From Eudorina sp. 2006-703-Eu-15 (lineage: Eukaryota; Chlorophyta; Chlorophyceae; Chlamydomonadales; Volvocaceae), in contig BDSI01000154.1 of assembly GCA_003117195.1 (NCBI GenBank), forward strand, positions 197,501 to 261,500: 64,000 bases of DNA, given 5' to 3'. A program made the position numbers and the translations under genes. The notes below the pieces were generated by a model. That model saw only the letters and a list, made by a program, of their open reading frames with translations. It was not told the DNA's origin and searched no databases. Within the stretch, counting starts at the first letter, position 1; each line of letters starts with the position of its first letter. Positions 1 to 13,084 of the stretch are shown here, one piece after another.

Positions 1-767
1 AGTTGGCAGTTGGCCGCTCTGGGCCCGTGATCCGTACTTGACTTGACTTTGACGATTGCCGGAGCCCAGCGAGTGGTGGTGTTAAGGGCGGGGAGAGGGC
101 GTGGGCTGCTGTCGGCAGGAGTGGGCGCGATGCGTGTGAGTGGAGGTGAGGGGCAGGTGGGCAGAGCTGCCCGGGGGGCACACCGAGCGTCTCCACACGG
201 CGTGAGCGCCGGCAGCGGTGGCGGCTGCGGAGGCGGCGGCGGCGGCAACCGCCCGCGGGCCCCACTCCCGGGTGTTGGGTGTCGGGTGTGGGCCTCGTCT
301 CGGTGGCCGGCAGGGCCGGGGCTGGGCCCCGGGGTGTGGGATCATCAAAGCTCGACGGAGCTCCATCGGACGGACTCGATCCGAAGAATTTGAAAATTTG
401 AATGTATCTGTGGGTGTGGGGGGGGCCGGGCGGGGGGCGGGGGTCTGGGGCGGACATCGACGCGGCCGGCCCCGGACGTCCTATCCCGCCGGGAAGGGCG
501 CGAAGGGCTGCGACCTGACGACGTCGTCGGAGGTGGTGGCTTGGTAGCAGCTGAAGGGGACATCGCGCACAGGTCGGTCGGGGGCTGGGGGAGTGGGCGC
601 GGGGCGTGGAGATGAAGAGAGAGAAACTGCCGGACAGACACACGGGGAGCGGGGGCGGCAGCGAGTCGGAGCCCGCCGAGGGGGCGCCGTCTGAGCCGTC
701 GCGTCCGTTGCGGGGTGGGGAGAGCTGACGGCGTCAGGGCGTCAGGGCACGGGGGGGGGTGCGCCAG

Positions 768-815
768 GACGATGACCCGGGGGGTCCGCTGTAACATCCT
801 TAATCATAATAATGA
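768..815 (+). repeat. Dispersed hairpin repeat, (TAA)-tailed type
   Basis: Contains GATGACCC, then GGGGTCCGCTGTAACATCC, then a TAATCATAATAAT tail. This is the core shared with copies near 31940, 42170, 52230 and 56250. The hairpin loop differs (GGG instead of GCG). I see no clear target-site duplication around this copy. Confidence 0.7.
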
Positions 816-3211
816 AAGAACGCTGGGAGCTCGGCGCGGGTGTGGCGGGTTTGGGGGAGGGGGGCGGCCGGGGCGGAGGGCCGGTGTCGATCGGTGCGCA
901 AGGTTAGCAGGCCTGGCGCGGCCGGGATAGGAGGGATGTCCGGCGGTGTTCGGTTTGTGGCGGTTGATGACCATCGGCGCCGGAAACATCGGCCTACCGA
1001 TGACGGATACGGAGTACCGTACCCTGACGGTAAGTGCGCGGTAACTGTACTGTTAGTACAGTGGTCGGGGCACCGGGGGTTCCCGGTCCCTGGCTGTACG
1101 GTACGGCAGCTGATTCTGAACGATCCCGGTTGGTGGCTGGGGACAGTCACGGACCGTCACCGCCCCTGGAGCCCTAGGATCCCATCAGCCGGCCGGTGCG
1201 GCGCGCGGTTTCGTTCACTATGCGGCGTTGTGGCACGCGATGAGGCCACGGCTCTATCACCCACGAGACCCAGTGGGGGGCGTCCACTGAAATGTGAGGT
1301 ATACGGTGACGGGGAGCGAAGCAGGCTCCAGGGTTGGCTGGGATGGAGTCTGGTTGGTTGGTGGATGACCGGTCTGCACCCATCCATCTCCAGTGTGCAT
1401 GTGTACGTAAAAGAGAACTGAGCCGCGAGAAGCGAAGTGCATGTGTATGTGTGTGTGTGTGTGGGGGGGGGGGTACCCGGTGGTGGTAATGACGACCGTC
1501 ACGACGTCTGGTAGTGGACTGGTGGAGCGGCGGTTGGCGCAGTGATATGCTGCTGCGGACGGCCCGACGCTTTCCCGTGGACCACCTCGAGCCACAGTGT
1601 CCGTGACCTTTTATCTCTTCAGTTACACAAGTGACAGCAAAAGAATGGTTACGACGAATGGAATTAAATCCCAGAGAGCAACACCACCAAACACACAGCG
1701 CAAACACCAACACCAGCAGCGAGGCCACCATGCGTGCGTGCATGCGCGGAAAACCCCGGGTGGGGGCGAGGGGGAGGGGGACGGACGCAGGTAGCGCCCA
1801 CAGCATTTCGTCCAAGCCGCGAGGCGGTGGCCCCGCCAAGCCCCCAACCAACCCAACCACCACAAACACCACAATACACCATGGAAAGGGCGCGACCCGA
1901 ATAAACACTGTACGATGTGTAATATTCCGCCCTCGTCAGGAGGGCCGCTATGAACTGTACACTATGCGCAGATAACAACCAAGAAGAGGGGGGGAATCAA
2001 TACGTTAGGGTGGTGGCGGAGGGGAAGGGGAGGGGAACGCGGGCGCCGACCGCCGCAAGGGGGACGCTGATCCGCCGCGTGGCGGCGCGACAACCCCCCC
2101 TCCCGCCTCCCCGCCTCTTACCCTATTGAAGAACGACATCGCCTGCGGTACGGTACGGCACTGCATACCAAAACAACAGCAGCAGCGCCCGGCGAGCGCC
2201 TTCGTGCAACGGCAAACCACCAACGGAACAACCAAGCGACCCTGCGCGCCGACATACCTGACCACAACGCGTTCTGAACAGCAGGGGCACGCTCACCGGC
2301 GGGAATATGAGAATGCGTTCAAGGATTTTCCAACAAAACAACAACTCCGATGTCGTACAGCCGTACAGCTAGGAGATGGCGCGCCGGGAGGACGATCGAG
2401 TGGCCTCAACACGGCCCGGCTCGCCTCCTCCTCCTTTAGGTATCGGTACACGCCAGCGTACGACCAACGCCAGCGTACGACCAACAAGATAACCAACCAA
2501 CATCCTCCGGAATACCAACAAACAACACTTGCTTCCCAGCCGCCCTCACACGGTGGGGGGGAAAGAATTACATCGCGAACCCCGTAGCGCGCACCGTACA
2601 ATGCCCGTACACACAGCAGCGCACGCCGTACTCAGCTGTACACACATGAGTGCAGTACCCATGCCGTACCGCCAGTACGGTCCCCCAAACGCCTGCGGGG
2701 AGGGGTCATACCCATATACCAGCGCAACCTGACCAACGCGTGCGGCCGAATACTGCCGTACCCCAACAGCAATCGCTGCAATTACACAAACCGCTGACAC
2801 AGGCATGTACACACATACACACACACGATTACGGCGGCCCTGCGCGCGTTCCCGTGCATTGGGCCCTTACCCTGCCGGGCGGGGTGCGAACGTGCCTAGG
2901 AATCGGGGGGTGAGGGGGGGTGCCATCCACTCGCCCCCGTGCAAGAGCCGGGTGTGCGGGGAAGAACACACCGCACCCTCCGCAACAACCCACCATCACA
3001 ACCATCGTCACGGCCCTCCCCCAGCTGCTGCTGCTGCTGCTGCTGCTGCGGCGGCGCCGCTGCCCGCGCCGACAACTTCTGAACAACAAAATAACTGAAA
3101 TGCACTCCTCGGGAAACATGATATGGGGTACCGGCGGCAACTAGACGCCCCAATCATGTGTTGAGCGGGAGACCCGCCCGAACCGCCCACCCACCCATGT
3201 GGGCGTGACTG

Positions 3212-3213
<2 letters not shown>

Positions 3214-3261
<48 letters not shown>

Positions 3262-3270
3262 TGTGTGTGT
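3214..3270 (+). repeat. (TG)n microsatellite
   Basis: A nearly pure TG dinucleotide run of about 55 bp, broken once by GGG. The cluster of long (CA)-coded ORFs over it on both strands is an artefact of the repeat. Confidence 0.95.
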
Positions 3271-5053
3271 CGGTCCGTACATACACGTCCGTCCGTACAT
3301 ACACATCGTCATGACCTGCGGCTGGGTTGCACCAACACCTGAAGCTTCCAAACCGACCAGCGACAACGCGTTTCCCGCCAACAGCCACCCAGCCGGAGGC
3401 CCGGCAGCCCAGCCCTCAGCTGCGAACAGCGAACGGTGCCCGCCGGTGGGCGGTCTGCGGGCCTAGCCCTGCCCTCAGCAAGCACACAGAGGAAAGACAA
3501 ATATCCACGCCCACGGCAACATTCGACGCTTTCCATCATATATTCTATGTGGATATACCAAAGCGACAGCGACCAAAAAACCTCTGGGCGGCGGTACGGT
3601 GAAAAGCGTGTACGGCATCGCACAAGGGCCCCACACGCACGCCGCCACTGCCGTGTGTGTCCAGCTCCTCTGGTCAGCCGTGCAGCTCATCCCACCTCCG
3701 CACTCCTCCGAATTCAACCTAACCGCGGCGCCATCGCCAGTTCCACCTGTCCAGCGGAAAGGGGCCCACGGCCGCCGCCGCCGCCACCACCACAGGCAGA
3801 AACAATCGCCGCCTGTCCCGTGTCACTCGGGCACGTACCCGTGTCGTACTTTTATACAGACCCGTCGCCAAAACACAAGAGAGGCAAGCACGGCTTGGGG
3901 CGGCGGCCGCTCAAGTTGCACCTGTACGGCGCTGACGTCATGTGCAACGGGTCGTACAAAACCCCTCAAAAGCCGCGCAATTGCGCAATCAAAGAGCAAG
4001 CAGCGTTACTAGGGGGACGTCTATGCTCTCTAGGTGGTTAGCGGTTGTTGTTGGCGAGCAAGGGCAGTCGGTGGTACGGCATTGCCGCCCCAAGGGGGGC
4101 CCCGTACCTTCTGCCGCGTGGCGTGTGAAGGGGAAGAACGACACGTCATGAGGCACACACACACATACACACACTCACCCAAGCGCCGCCAGACGCGCGA
4201 GTACTCGTAGCCATCGATCGTGACATAGCACCACACACGGTACGACACGGTACGAGGTACGACACAACACAAACACAACCACGGCACCATATTTGCGGCG
4301 GCACCATAACATCCCTCGCCGCCCAGGCGGAGCTTTGCTCACCACATATTCTCACCGACGCCATCACCAGGAGCAGAGAACTCAAAACATCATAATCAAC
4401 TCGGCTATCATCTCGGGCCAAAACTGCCGCAGGGAATAATATCGCGGCTTCGATAATCAGTCAGGTGGGTCAGGTAGGACTGTACGCAGGAGGGAGAGTA
4501 CGGGTGAAATACGTACGGCACGAAGGCGAATCCTTGCACCCCTACCTCCTTCCACCACACAAATCCCCAAGCCACCACACGCTCACATGTGCGGCCGACC
4601 ATCGCAGCTAATAATCAAATAGCACTCACGGACACGACGACGACGACGCAGTAGTACGACAGTGATCGGACTAATGTTTCCGGCATGGCATGGCGGACGC
4701 GAGGGTGACTAAGGCCAGCCTTCGCGGCGGGCCCATGGGTCGGTTAGGACTTGGAGGAGAGATGTGGACTGACAGCCACACTGCAGACGGGCGCGCGACT
4801 GCTGTTTGTGGCCGCCGCATCCAGCCCCGCTCGCGAACTGCCGCCTCCCCACACCCCGACTTGCCCGACCCCCCAGCCGCCCGACAACGCCCCATCCCGC
4901 CTTCCCCACCTGCCCCTTCCTTGTTGAGGAGCGCGCCCGAGCCGTTTAAAGGGGCGTCACGGCGCTGCCGTACACACATTCGCACACGCAGCCTTCCGTC
5001 TGGCCTCCGGCCGGGTCAGCTGTACGCTGGCGATCCCCCCAAAACGCGTTTTT

Positions 5054-5084
<31 letters not shown>

Positions 5085-6668
5085 ACGGACACGTCCGCAA
5101 AGGCAACATTGCCGCGGCTGGCGCAGCACAGAGAGACCCGTGCCTCGTGTCCTGATTAGGAAACACCAAGGAAAGAAAGTGGCCACACAAAGGCTCAATC
5201 AATTCCCACGGTGGACCTCGGTAACACCCGCCGACCAAGGATCTAGCGACAAGCTACCCACCTGCAATCCTGCGTAAGGGTCTCTAACCACACGCTCAAA
5301 GTGCTGCGACCTGGGTCTGTACGAACACAATCATTTGCACACCGCGGCAGTTATGATTACCGTTACGATGTCGTACACCACGACGCACAGACTCGCGACA
5401 GTTTCACACGCACACACACACACATCCACGCATATCCCTCCTTCGGCGACTCTCGTCCGCGGTATCAAGCGCGCTCGGCGGACGGCAGCGGCTCAGCAAC
5501 TCACCCACGACCAAAACAGACCTGGCGCAGGTCGCCGCAGATCACGTATCTCATCATACGGTTAGGCTATTGCAAGCCCTCGATCTTCGGGCTGGAGGGA
5601 GGCGGACACATACATACAGGCAGCCCAGCCCGGCCCCTCGACTGCAGCGAAACCCTAGCGGGCGGAAAACGATTCCCGCAGCACCGCATCACCTCGCGAA
5701 TACACCACTTCCATACAGCTCCCCGGGTCACATGAACCAACCACATGCACCACACCACACCACACCACTCACGGCCCCGTAAACATGGCATTGACCTTTC
5801 TGACCCCTCACGCCGACATTGACACGGACTCACAACGCAATGTCCGCCCTGCATGAGCCCACGAAAACTCCATGACCCACGAAAACTCCATCACAACCCC
5901 CAATTAAAGACCGCAGACATCCCCCTAAAACCACACACGCACACGCGCATACGGACGCACAGACAGCGGGCCGTTCAGTTGCCCCACGACCCCCATGACC
6001 CCTAGGTGCACCCTCCGTCGGACCCTGCCGGACCCTGCCGGACCGACGGCCAGCCAGTCCCGCTTAGTCCCGTCCCAGCCGGTCCCCAACCAACCCGCTC
6101 CGAACGCGCTCCGCTCACCCACCCTCGCACCCACACCTCAGCTCTGCAACCGGCGCCAAGACCATGCAAGCAGCAAAGTCACGCAAAGCAAAGCAGGCAA
6201 GCGAAAGTTCCTTCCAGCCCGCGGCGGGGCTACAAAAAAGAAGAAAGGGCGAGCTCGGGGGAAAATTGGGCTGGGGCCCTGTGCGCACATCCACGCACAC
6301 ACACGCCAACGCATAATCACTCCGCACATACAAATACAAATAACAAATCACGTCAACGTCACTAACTTAAACCGCGCACACGCGCTCGAAATGACGACGC
6401 AACAAATACACCCAAACAGCTGTTTTCCGGAGGTCCAAGCCCGCACAAGCGGACTTGCCTGACCTGACCTGACCGGGGCCCGTGGGCCGCTTCGCGAGGA
6501 GCCCACTGTCCCAAACGCTCATCCGTCACGGTCGTCGTCCGCCAAGGGGCCCACGGGGCAACCACCCCGCGCTAAGCTCACCGGGCGGGCTTCAGGCAGC
6601 TGCTCCGGCAGCGCCCCTCAGCCACAGCTGCGTCCCGCGTGAGTTTTAAAAGTACGTCCTGCCGGCAG

Positions 6669-6705
6669 CAGTAGCAGTAGCAGTAGCAGTAGCAGTAGCA
6701 GTAGC
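6669..6705 (+). repeat. CAGTAG hexamer repeat in PLATZ 3' UTR
   Basis: About six copies of CAGTAG begin just beyond the minus-strand PLATZ stop codon, so the transcript would carry CTACTG repeats at the start of its 3' untranslated region. Confidence 0.85.
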
Positions 6706-6713
6706 ACGTCGGC

Positions 6714-9700
6714 TTAGCAGGAAGGCGCGCGCTGAGGCGCGTGCTGCTTCCGTCGGCTGGACAGCCCCGCCGGTACGGACGCGGCCCGGGAGAGGTCCAG
6801 GGGGCCCCCGACGTCGGCGGCGGCGGCGGCAGCCGGCATCGGCTCCCCGCCATCTCCGGCGGCGCCGCAGAACAGCAGCCCGGGGGAGGCGGCGGCTGGC
6901 GGCGCCTCCGGCGCCATCGGCAGCGCGACGGTCCAGGAGGGCATCAGCAGCGTCGCCGCGGCGGTGGCGGCCGCCTCGGCCTCGGAATCAGCCGCGGCGG
7001 TGGCGGCGGCGGCGGCGGCGCAGAGGGCGGCGCCGTTGCCCGGCGGCGTGATGACGTTGGCGGAGTAGCCGTTGCTGCTGCTGGGCCTCCGGGTGATGAT
7101 GTGGGAGCGCCGCCGCCTGCACGGGATAGCCGAGGTGCGGGTCGGTGTGGGTTTAGAAAGTAACCCGCCCGTGTGCGTGTGCGTGTGCGTGAGGGTGTGG
7201 GTGGATTTAGAGATTCGAACGATTGAACTTGGTAGATCGGGGCCCCGTCACCGGTGGGGTGATGCCTTCCGTCAAAGGAGGTCCTGTGAGGAGGTGGCGT
7301 CCATCAAGGCGCCCCCACACCTCCTCGGTCCGCTAAGATTCTTTCCTCCCCCTCTCGGCAATGACGACAGGGCCAACACACCTGTGTACGACACGGCGTG
7401 TTTGCCCCGCCCCTGCCCCCCCTGCACCTCGTGCCGGTGCCGAACCCCGAGGTTGCAGCTCCCAGCGGCCGGCCGCCATCGGCTGCCGTCCTGCCCCGCC
7501 GCGGCAAGGCCATGAGCCGTTGGTCCGTAACCGCCACGACCATGAGCGCTTGCCTGCCTTTCGAAGCGCAGTGCCACCCCCCTGGGATCCACCTCCCGTC
7601 GCCTCCCTCCCATCACCTCCCTACAATCATCTCTCTCCCTCCCTCCCTCCCTGGACGCACTTGGGCGGGTTGGCGAAGTTGAACTCGTAGCAGTCCTCCT
7701 CCCTGGAGCTGGCGCTGCCGTGGGACGAGTCATCCAGCTCGCGAGGCGACGGCGCCGCCGCCGGCGGCGGCACCCGGCGCCGGACCGACACCGCCGGGGC
7801 AGCGGCGACGCCGCCCCTGCGTGCGGCCGCCAGACGACTGGTGCCACCGCCGCCGCCACCGCCGCCGCCGCCGCCACCGCCGCCAAACACAAATGTGTCC
7901 TCGCCGGGCTCGCTGCTCTCCGGGTCGCTGCTGAGAGCAGCGCAGCTGGCATCCCCGGCCGCCATCTCAGGTGAGTCCGGCACCGCCGCCGCTGTCGCCA
8001 GCGCGCCGCTGCTGCCGTGCGTCGTCAGCGCGACTGCGGGCCGGAGGCAGGGGTTGTAGCCCGAGGTCGCCGGACGCGACCGCGGGCTGGTGCCGCTGAC
8101 GAGCGGAACCTGGCCCGCCGCCGCCGCCGCCGGCGCCGCCGCGCCGTCAGCTGGCGCCGTCTCGCCCTTGGTCAAGGCCTCCACCTGGTGCAGGGAAGCA
8201 GAACCGAAGGGATGTCGGATTCAGGGTTCAGGAAACCCCAGAGGAATCGGAAGATCACCGTAGGGAGGGGAGCGGGGCAGCGGCGGGGTTCCGCAAGACG
8301 ACGACTTGAACCAACCGCCGCATCCTTCGCCGTCTCCTCCCGAACCCCGATCCTCCGAAACCACTTCCGGCTCCCTGGAGGGGACCAGCCCTCCGACGAG
8401 GTGGCGACACACGGTGGTAACCCTTATGATGTACGACCGTTCTCGGATTTGATTGCCTCCCCCGGCTGCTGCTGCTGCCGCGGTGGCTGCTGCTGTTGTG
8501 GCGGGTGGCACCGCGGTGACTGCGGGTCGTACCTTGCAGGCCAGGGAGCAGTAGCTGTAGCCCTCCCGCAAGTGGCGCTGGCAGGTGCGGCAGATGTCGA
8601 CGCCGTTCGCCCGTCCAATCTTGGTGTGCGGCCGGTGGTTGAGGAACATCACCTTGGCGCTGTTGATGATGTAGTTCTGCGCGGGGGGTTGGCAGCGGGA
8701 GTTGGCGGCGGGAGTTGGCGGTGGTTGTGATATTGATGTGCACCCTAGGGGGACCCATGACGAACCTGGAACAGGCCCGAGTCCTTTCCATAATCATGCT
8801 CCTCACATAGAAAATTACCTATTCACTAACGGTGTGTGGCAAAAGAAGATGCCGGGGAGGAAGGCCAGACGGCGCGACGTCATCGGTTGGCGTCCTCGAG
8901 GTCGGTTGCACAGTTGGTGAGCGGTCGCGGGGTGGACCCAACCGCCCAGTCGTCAGCCGGCGGGTCACGGCACGCACCCACCTGAACGCCCGTGGCGTCC
9001 ATGTAGGGGCTTATGTCGCAGGCTCGGACCACATCGCAGTACACGTAGCGCCTGACCTGTGTGGGCAGCGAAGGAGGAGGCGGAAGGGGAGGGGCAGGGG
9101 GGGCAGGGGCGAGGGTCGTTGGAAGTGGGGGAGAGGAGCTGGGGAAGGAGAAGCTGCGCAGGGTTGGGTTGGTATTACTGTCCGGGATCATGGGAGCAAG
9201 CTTGCCTCGCAACTGCGCGGTGAAATGGCTAATGCAGTTGAATTGCGCTGAAGAGGACAGCAAAGTCTTCTCGGGAAAATTTTTTTTAATCAATTGAAGG
9301 TTCTGGGCAACAATTGTGACTTCGGCGCAGGTCTCTCGATTACGGGCACTTGAAGAGTAGGAGATTCCAGTTTGTGACCATGTGTAGCTTCAGCATGCAG
9401 GTGAATTGTAATCAAATCAAGGCTTTGTTCAGGAATCAGCAATCAGGTGCAGATTAGTTTGCGCAGCAACTGGGCCCGGAATATCGACAACCCTGATATT
9501 TTGCATAACGCGAATCTATGACCTCGCCGCACCTGGATGACCTGGTGTCCAGCGTGAGCTCCCATGCAATGTTGGCAAACGCTATGCGGCCTGACGCCAC
9601 AGGTGATGCAGAAGAAAGTGCACTGCATGTCCGGGCCAGGAAGACAAAAATCGTCACCGATACATGCGACAGAGGTTCAATTGACCCCATATATGAATGT

Positions 9701-10118
9701 AAGCATGACAAACATCAAGGCGTGTGCGTTCCGAGAAGTCTGGTGAAGATTCTTGCTCCTACTCTGTCCCGGACCCTTGCAAGAACCAACCAACCTCGTT
9801 CTTCTTGTGATGGCGGTGACGCTCACACGGCTGGAAGTATGTTGCCGCTAAGAAGGATGGAATCCAGGAAGCGCAGGCCACCACCGCGCTCCTGGGTGCT
9901 GCTCGGCACGCGGTCGATGTCGCCCCAAAAGAGCGCGAGCCAGAATGCGCTAGCTTAGCGGTATGTGCAGCGCCATCATAATGTTCATCACTGCAGTGGA
10001 TCACAATTCAATCCTCCGAGTGAGTTTTCAGACGTAGGCTGAAACTCGAGAACTCTGAGAACTGAAGCAAGCACAATTCATTGTCGCTTCACCTGCTACG
10101 CTCCTCGGAAGCCTCCAT
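6714..10118 (-). CDS. PLATZ-family zinc-dependent DNA-binding protein
   Basis: Seven exons (minus): 10118-10093, 9891-9795, 9622-9533, 9056-8982, 8676-8533, 8184-7661 and 7116-6714, total 1359 nt, 452 aa. Exons 2-5 (about residues 10-144) carry the plant PLATZ zinc-binding pattern in order: FFQ-type PCxxH, KKNECTFFCITC, CQHC, HAGH, VIQVRRYVYCDVVR, INSAKVMFLNHRP and CRTCQRHL...YCSLACK. The last residues, RRKQHAPQRAPSC, match the conserved RRKGxPHRAPxC end of plant PLATZ proteins, which supports the stop codon. Between them lies a long low-complexity Ala/Gly/Ser/Pro region including a 14-Gly run. PLATZ proteins are nuclear A/T-rich-DNA-binding repressors (family knowledge). The 26-bp first exon (MEASEERS) is the least certain part: exon 2 has no in-frame ATG, and this upstream ATG with its GTGAAG donor fits the phase. 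Confidence 0.88.
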
Positions 10119-13084
10119 ATCGTAATTGTATGAGCATATTGCGCCATGGCCGACCTGCTTCAAGATGAATTCCACAGGCGCGGGCCTCATTGATACGTTG
10201 CAAAGGCGCGCACGCGCATTGTGGCCCCACTGTGGCGCGCTGTCTCAAGTGATGAGCCGTTAGAACGAACCTGGAAAGGCGACACGAGCGCGCTCAGTGA
10301 TGCGTCGGTGGTGCGTAACATCGTCTAATCTGCCTGCTGGCGAGGCGCGCACCCTAATTCGCTGGTCTAATCAGTATGGGTGCAAAGATGTATAACGCGG
10401 TAGCCTAATTGTAAGCGCGACACCTTTTGAGGCACCGCAGTCAACGACCGACGTCCACCGTCCAGTGTACAGCACGGGCGAGTAGTCCTTGGTACACCTT
10501 CCGTTTAGTTGCTCGTGTAAAGCAAATAAAAAACTGAAGGTAATTGAGCCATTTTGGTGTTCGTTTAGCTCTGTCGAGTCGATTGCACCTAGATACGGTA
10601 CGGCGCCATGGAAAATATCTGCCTTGACCCGGGGGTCCGGCCTTCAGAGCCAGCTCTTCGTAAAACCCTTATGCAAGGTACATGAAACTATCTTTAATAG
10701 CACACAGAAGGGCGCTAGCATCGCTGTATATGGGCCAAACACAGTAATGTGGGCCCGATGGGCCCCCACATTACGCGCTCAGAGAAATCAGAATCTGGCA
10801 GAACAAGAATATTACAACTTTAGAGTTCTGTCAATGGTTTGTGGTCTGGACTGCCTGATTGTGAGGCAAAAACGTAACATTGATGGTATGGGAAGAATTT
10901 GTCAACACATTTATATATTTGAATACACGACGCTGATAATTTTGCTGCGCATTGCTCCCTATTTCATCGACGTGGCGTGCAGAGATTCACCCGTTCTCTT
11001 TATCAATCATGCATTGGAGCTTTATATGAGACGAGAGTGTCGGGACTTGATGGGTTTTCTGCAATTTGACATCATTTCCTGCATTGTTACAGAAGGGCTT
11101 CGCGGTTCTGACAGACGTCGCAGCTGGTCGCCGAGTGGCGAGCGCGCAAATGCGACATGCCATGCGCCTTTGCAACATCAATTCAAGTCAAATCAAATGC
11201 AAGGGAAAATAGTTACCATTGATGGCACCGCTGGCGTACTCAGTGCTGCTGGGACGTAGGTGCCCGTGGAGCGGCGGGCTCGCATAATCACACTTTCACG
11301 CCCCCCACAAAGCCGCACACCACAGTCGCCTCAAACACGTCCACCAGTTGTGCCACATTGTCCCCGGAACACAGTTGAAAAAACCTAGCAGCTCACAAAT
11401 TTTAGCCATGAAACTTTGTTCGTGCGCTTTGCAGTCACGCCCACGTGCTACCCCTGTGAGCAGGTGATCTGTGCAGGCTGTCGCCGGCTCTTGGACAGCA
11501 GACCTTCATCATCGTCTCGACGAACACGGCTGTTGTTCCGGCATAGGTATTGGTCTGTCCCATGCCTCTTCCCAGGGATCGGCAGTTCAGCACTCGGACC
11601 GTATGGCCCTCCAGCTTTCCCTCCTGGCTTGGAGGGCTGGGTCCCGTAACGGTTATCCGCACTTCTTATGGTTCCCCAGGCACCCGCTCACCCCTGGTGA
11701 AGTACGGTGCTGTGGTTGAGTGAGATCGCACAAAAACGGACACGCACAGATTCACATCCGCGATCCTGACGCCAGACTGCCGCTGCGGCTTTCGACATAC
11801 CAAGCGGTACGGTTGGGCAACGTCTGCCATATGGACACACGCGGGAGTGGATCGCTGCCGTACATGTCTGGTTTCCGGCCCCGGCCGCCAGCCCTGGGCC
11901 GGCTAAACGTCCGCACGGCCCCGAAACCACCCAACACCCGCGTGCCGGCACCTACGGAGAGGAGGCGCTGTGCCGATATCCTGCTCCACCACACCGACTT
12001 ATGCATATGGAAAGCAGGGCGACCAAACGCAACAACTTGATTTCGCATCCCCAGTGATGCTGCCATCGGGTATCATGTTTTGGCGACGTCGCCGCGGCCG
12101 CCCGCGCCGCCACGTTTCTAGTTCTCTGTACAACCCGACGTCTGCTTCATGCACGCGCACGTACCCGTCATACCTCCACGCCAGCTGATGCAGCCATGGG
12201 CCCTTCACCTTGCAAACAGCAAGGTTGCTTCACGCTTCAAAACTGATGGCGGTGTCAACTTCCGCGAAACAAGCGGCCCTGATATTTTGATCCACGCACT
12301 GCTACTGCTGCCCTGTACAGCTACTTCAAGCCGGGCCCCTGCACTGCACTGCACTGCGCCGAGCTCCTTCCCACTGGTGGTGGGCCGGGTCAGCTTGTCA
12401 CGCCCGCGTGCCCCCCCGCCTGTCTCACATTTCCGAGGTTCAGCGTCTGCTTCCCCCTCCCCTCAACCAGCACATGTAAGACTGTACCGTTGGTGGCGTG
12501 GGATGGATGGCTGCACACACGACCCTAGACTGTTCCACACACACACACACACACACCAGTTATCTTTTACACCTACCTAACTACCTTCCTAGCGTTGAAC
12601 TAAATCAGTGCTGGACATTCCCCCTTTCACCCCTCTCCACCGCACGCACATCTCAGTGCGCTGCTGCACCCCGTGACTCCTTTCCTCCCCCGCCGCCCCC
12701 GGCCGCCTCACCCCTTCCCAACCACCCCAGCTCCATCCCCGCCACTTCACCCGACCACAGCGCGCGGCTGCTCCCTGCTGGCCGCCCCACATTGCCAGCG
12801 CCCTGCAGTGCCGCGCCTCTCCGGCGCCTCAGTACCAACCGAGCCCCGCGAGGGCTCACCCCCGCCCGCCTTGGCCAGGCCTAGCCGCGCTGTCTCCTGT
12901 CGCGCCAAGCACGCGGAGCAGCCCCTCCGGAGAGCTCCTCATCAGGACGAGGTTGCCACCCGTCTGGCACCCGCTGCCCTCGCATACACACACGCACATA
13001 CACCCTCCGGCCCAGTTTGCTCTTTCAACACACGCGCCCTCATGCTGGCAGCCCGAGGGTGTGTGTGTGTGTGGGGGGGGGGGG
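10119..13084. other. Intergenic region with one orphan ORF
   Basis: No recognisable gene. The notable item is an open frame at 10489-11259 (+, 256 codons, first ATG only at about 10747) in locally AT-richer sequence, where stops should be frequent. Its translation shows no domain I know. Inside it, a 10-bp inverted repeat GTAATGTGGG / CCCACATTAC at 10744-10774 encloses a smaller CCC-GAT-GGG stem. A CA run lies near 12537-12556. Nothing else is supportable. Confidence 0.4.

Larger units (their letters stand above)
1..6713. other. Gene-poor GC-rich region
   Basis: No reading frame here shows a recognisable domain or a consistent splice pattern, and the open frames look like chance products of GC-rich sequence. 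It holds a (TG)n tract near 1443-1462, a CTG/CGG run near 3023-3058, a long (TG)n tract at 3214-3270, CA tracts near 4156-4175, 5053-5080 and 5407-5424, one copy of the dispersed hairpin repeat near 768-815, and many GTACGG-type words. The plus strand changes from G/T-rich before about 1640 to A/C-rich from there to about 6600. The 3' untranslated region of the PLATZ gene should lie at the right edge. Confidence 0.6.

Noticed and set aside
840..1421. Long open frames in the first 6.7 kb (for example 840-1421, 3436-4041 and 4690-5277, plus)
   Set aside because: High GC content and CA/GC tracts make stop-free frames common. None has a family motif, biased splice structure or conserved start.
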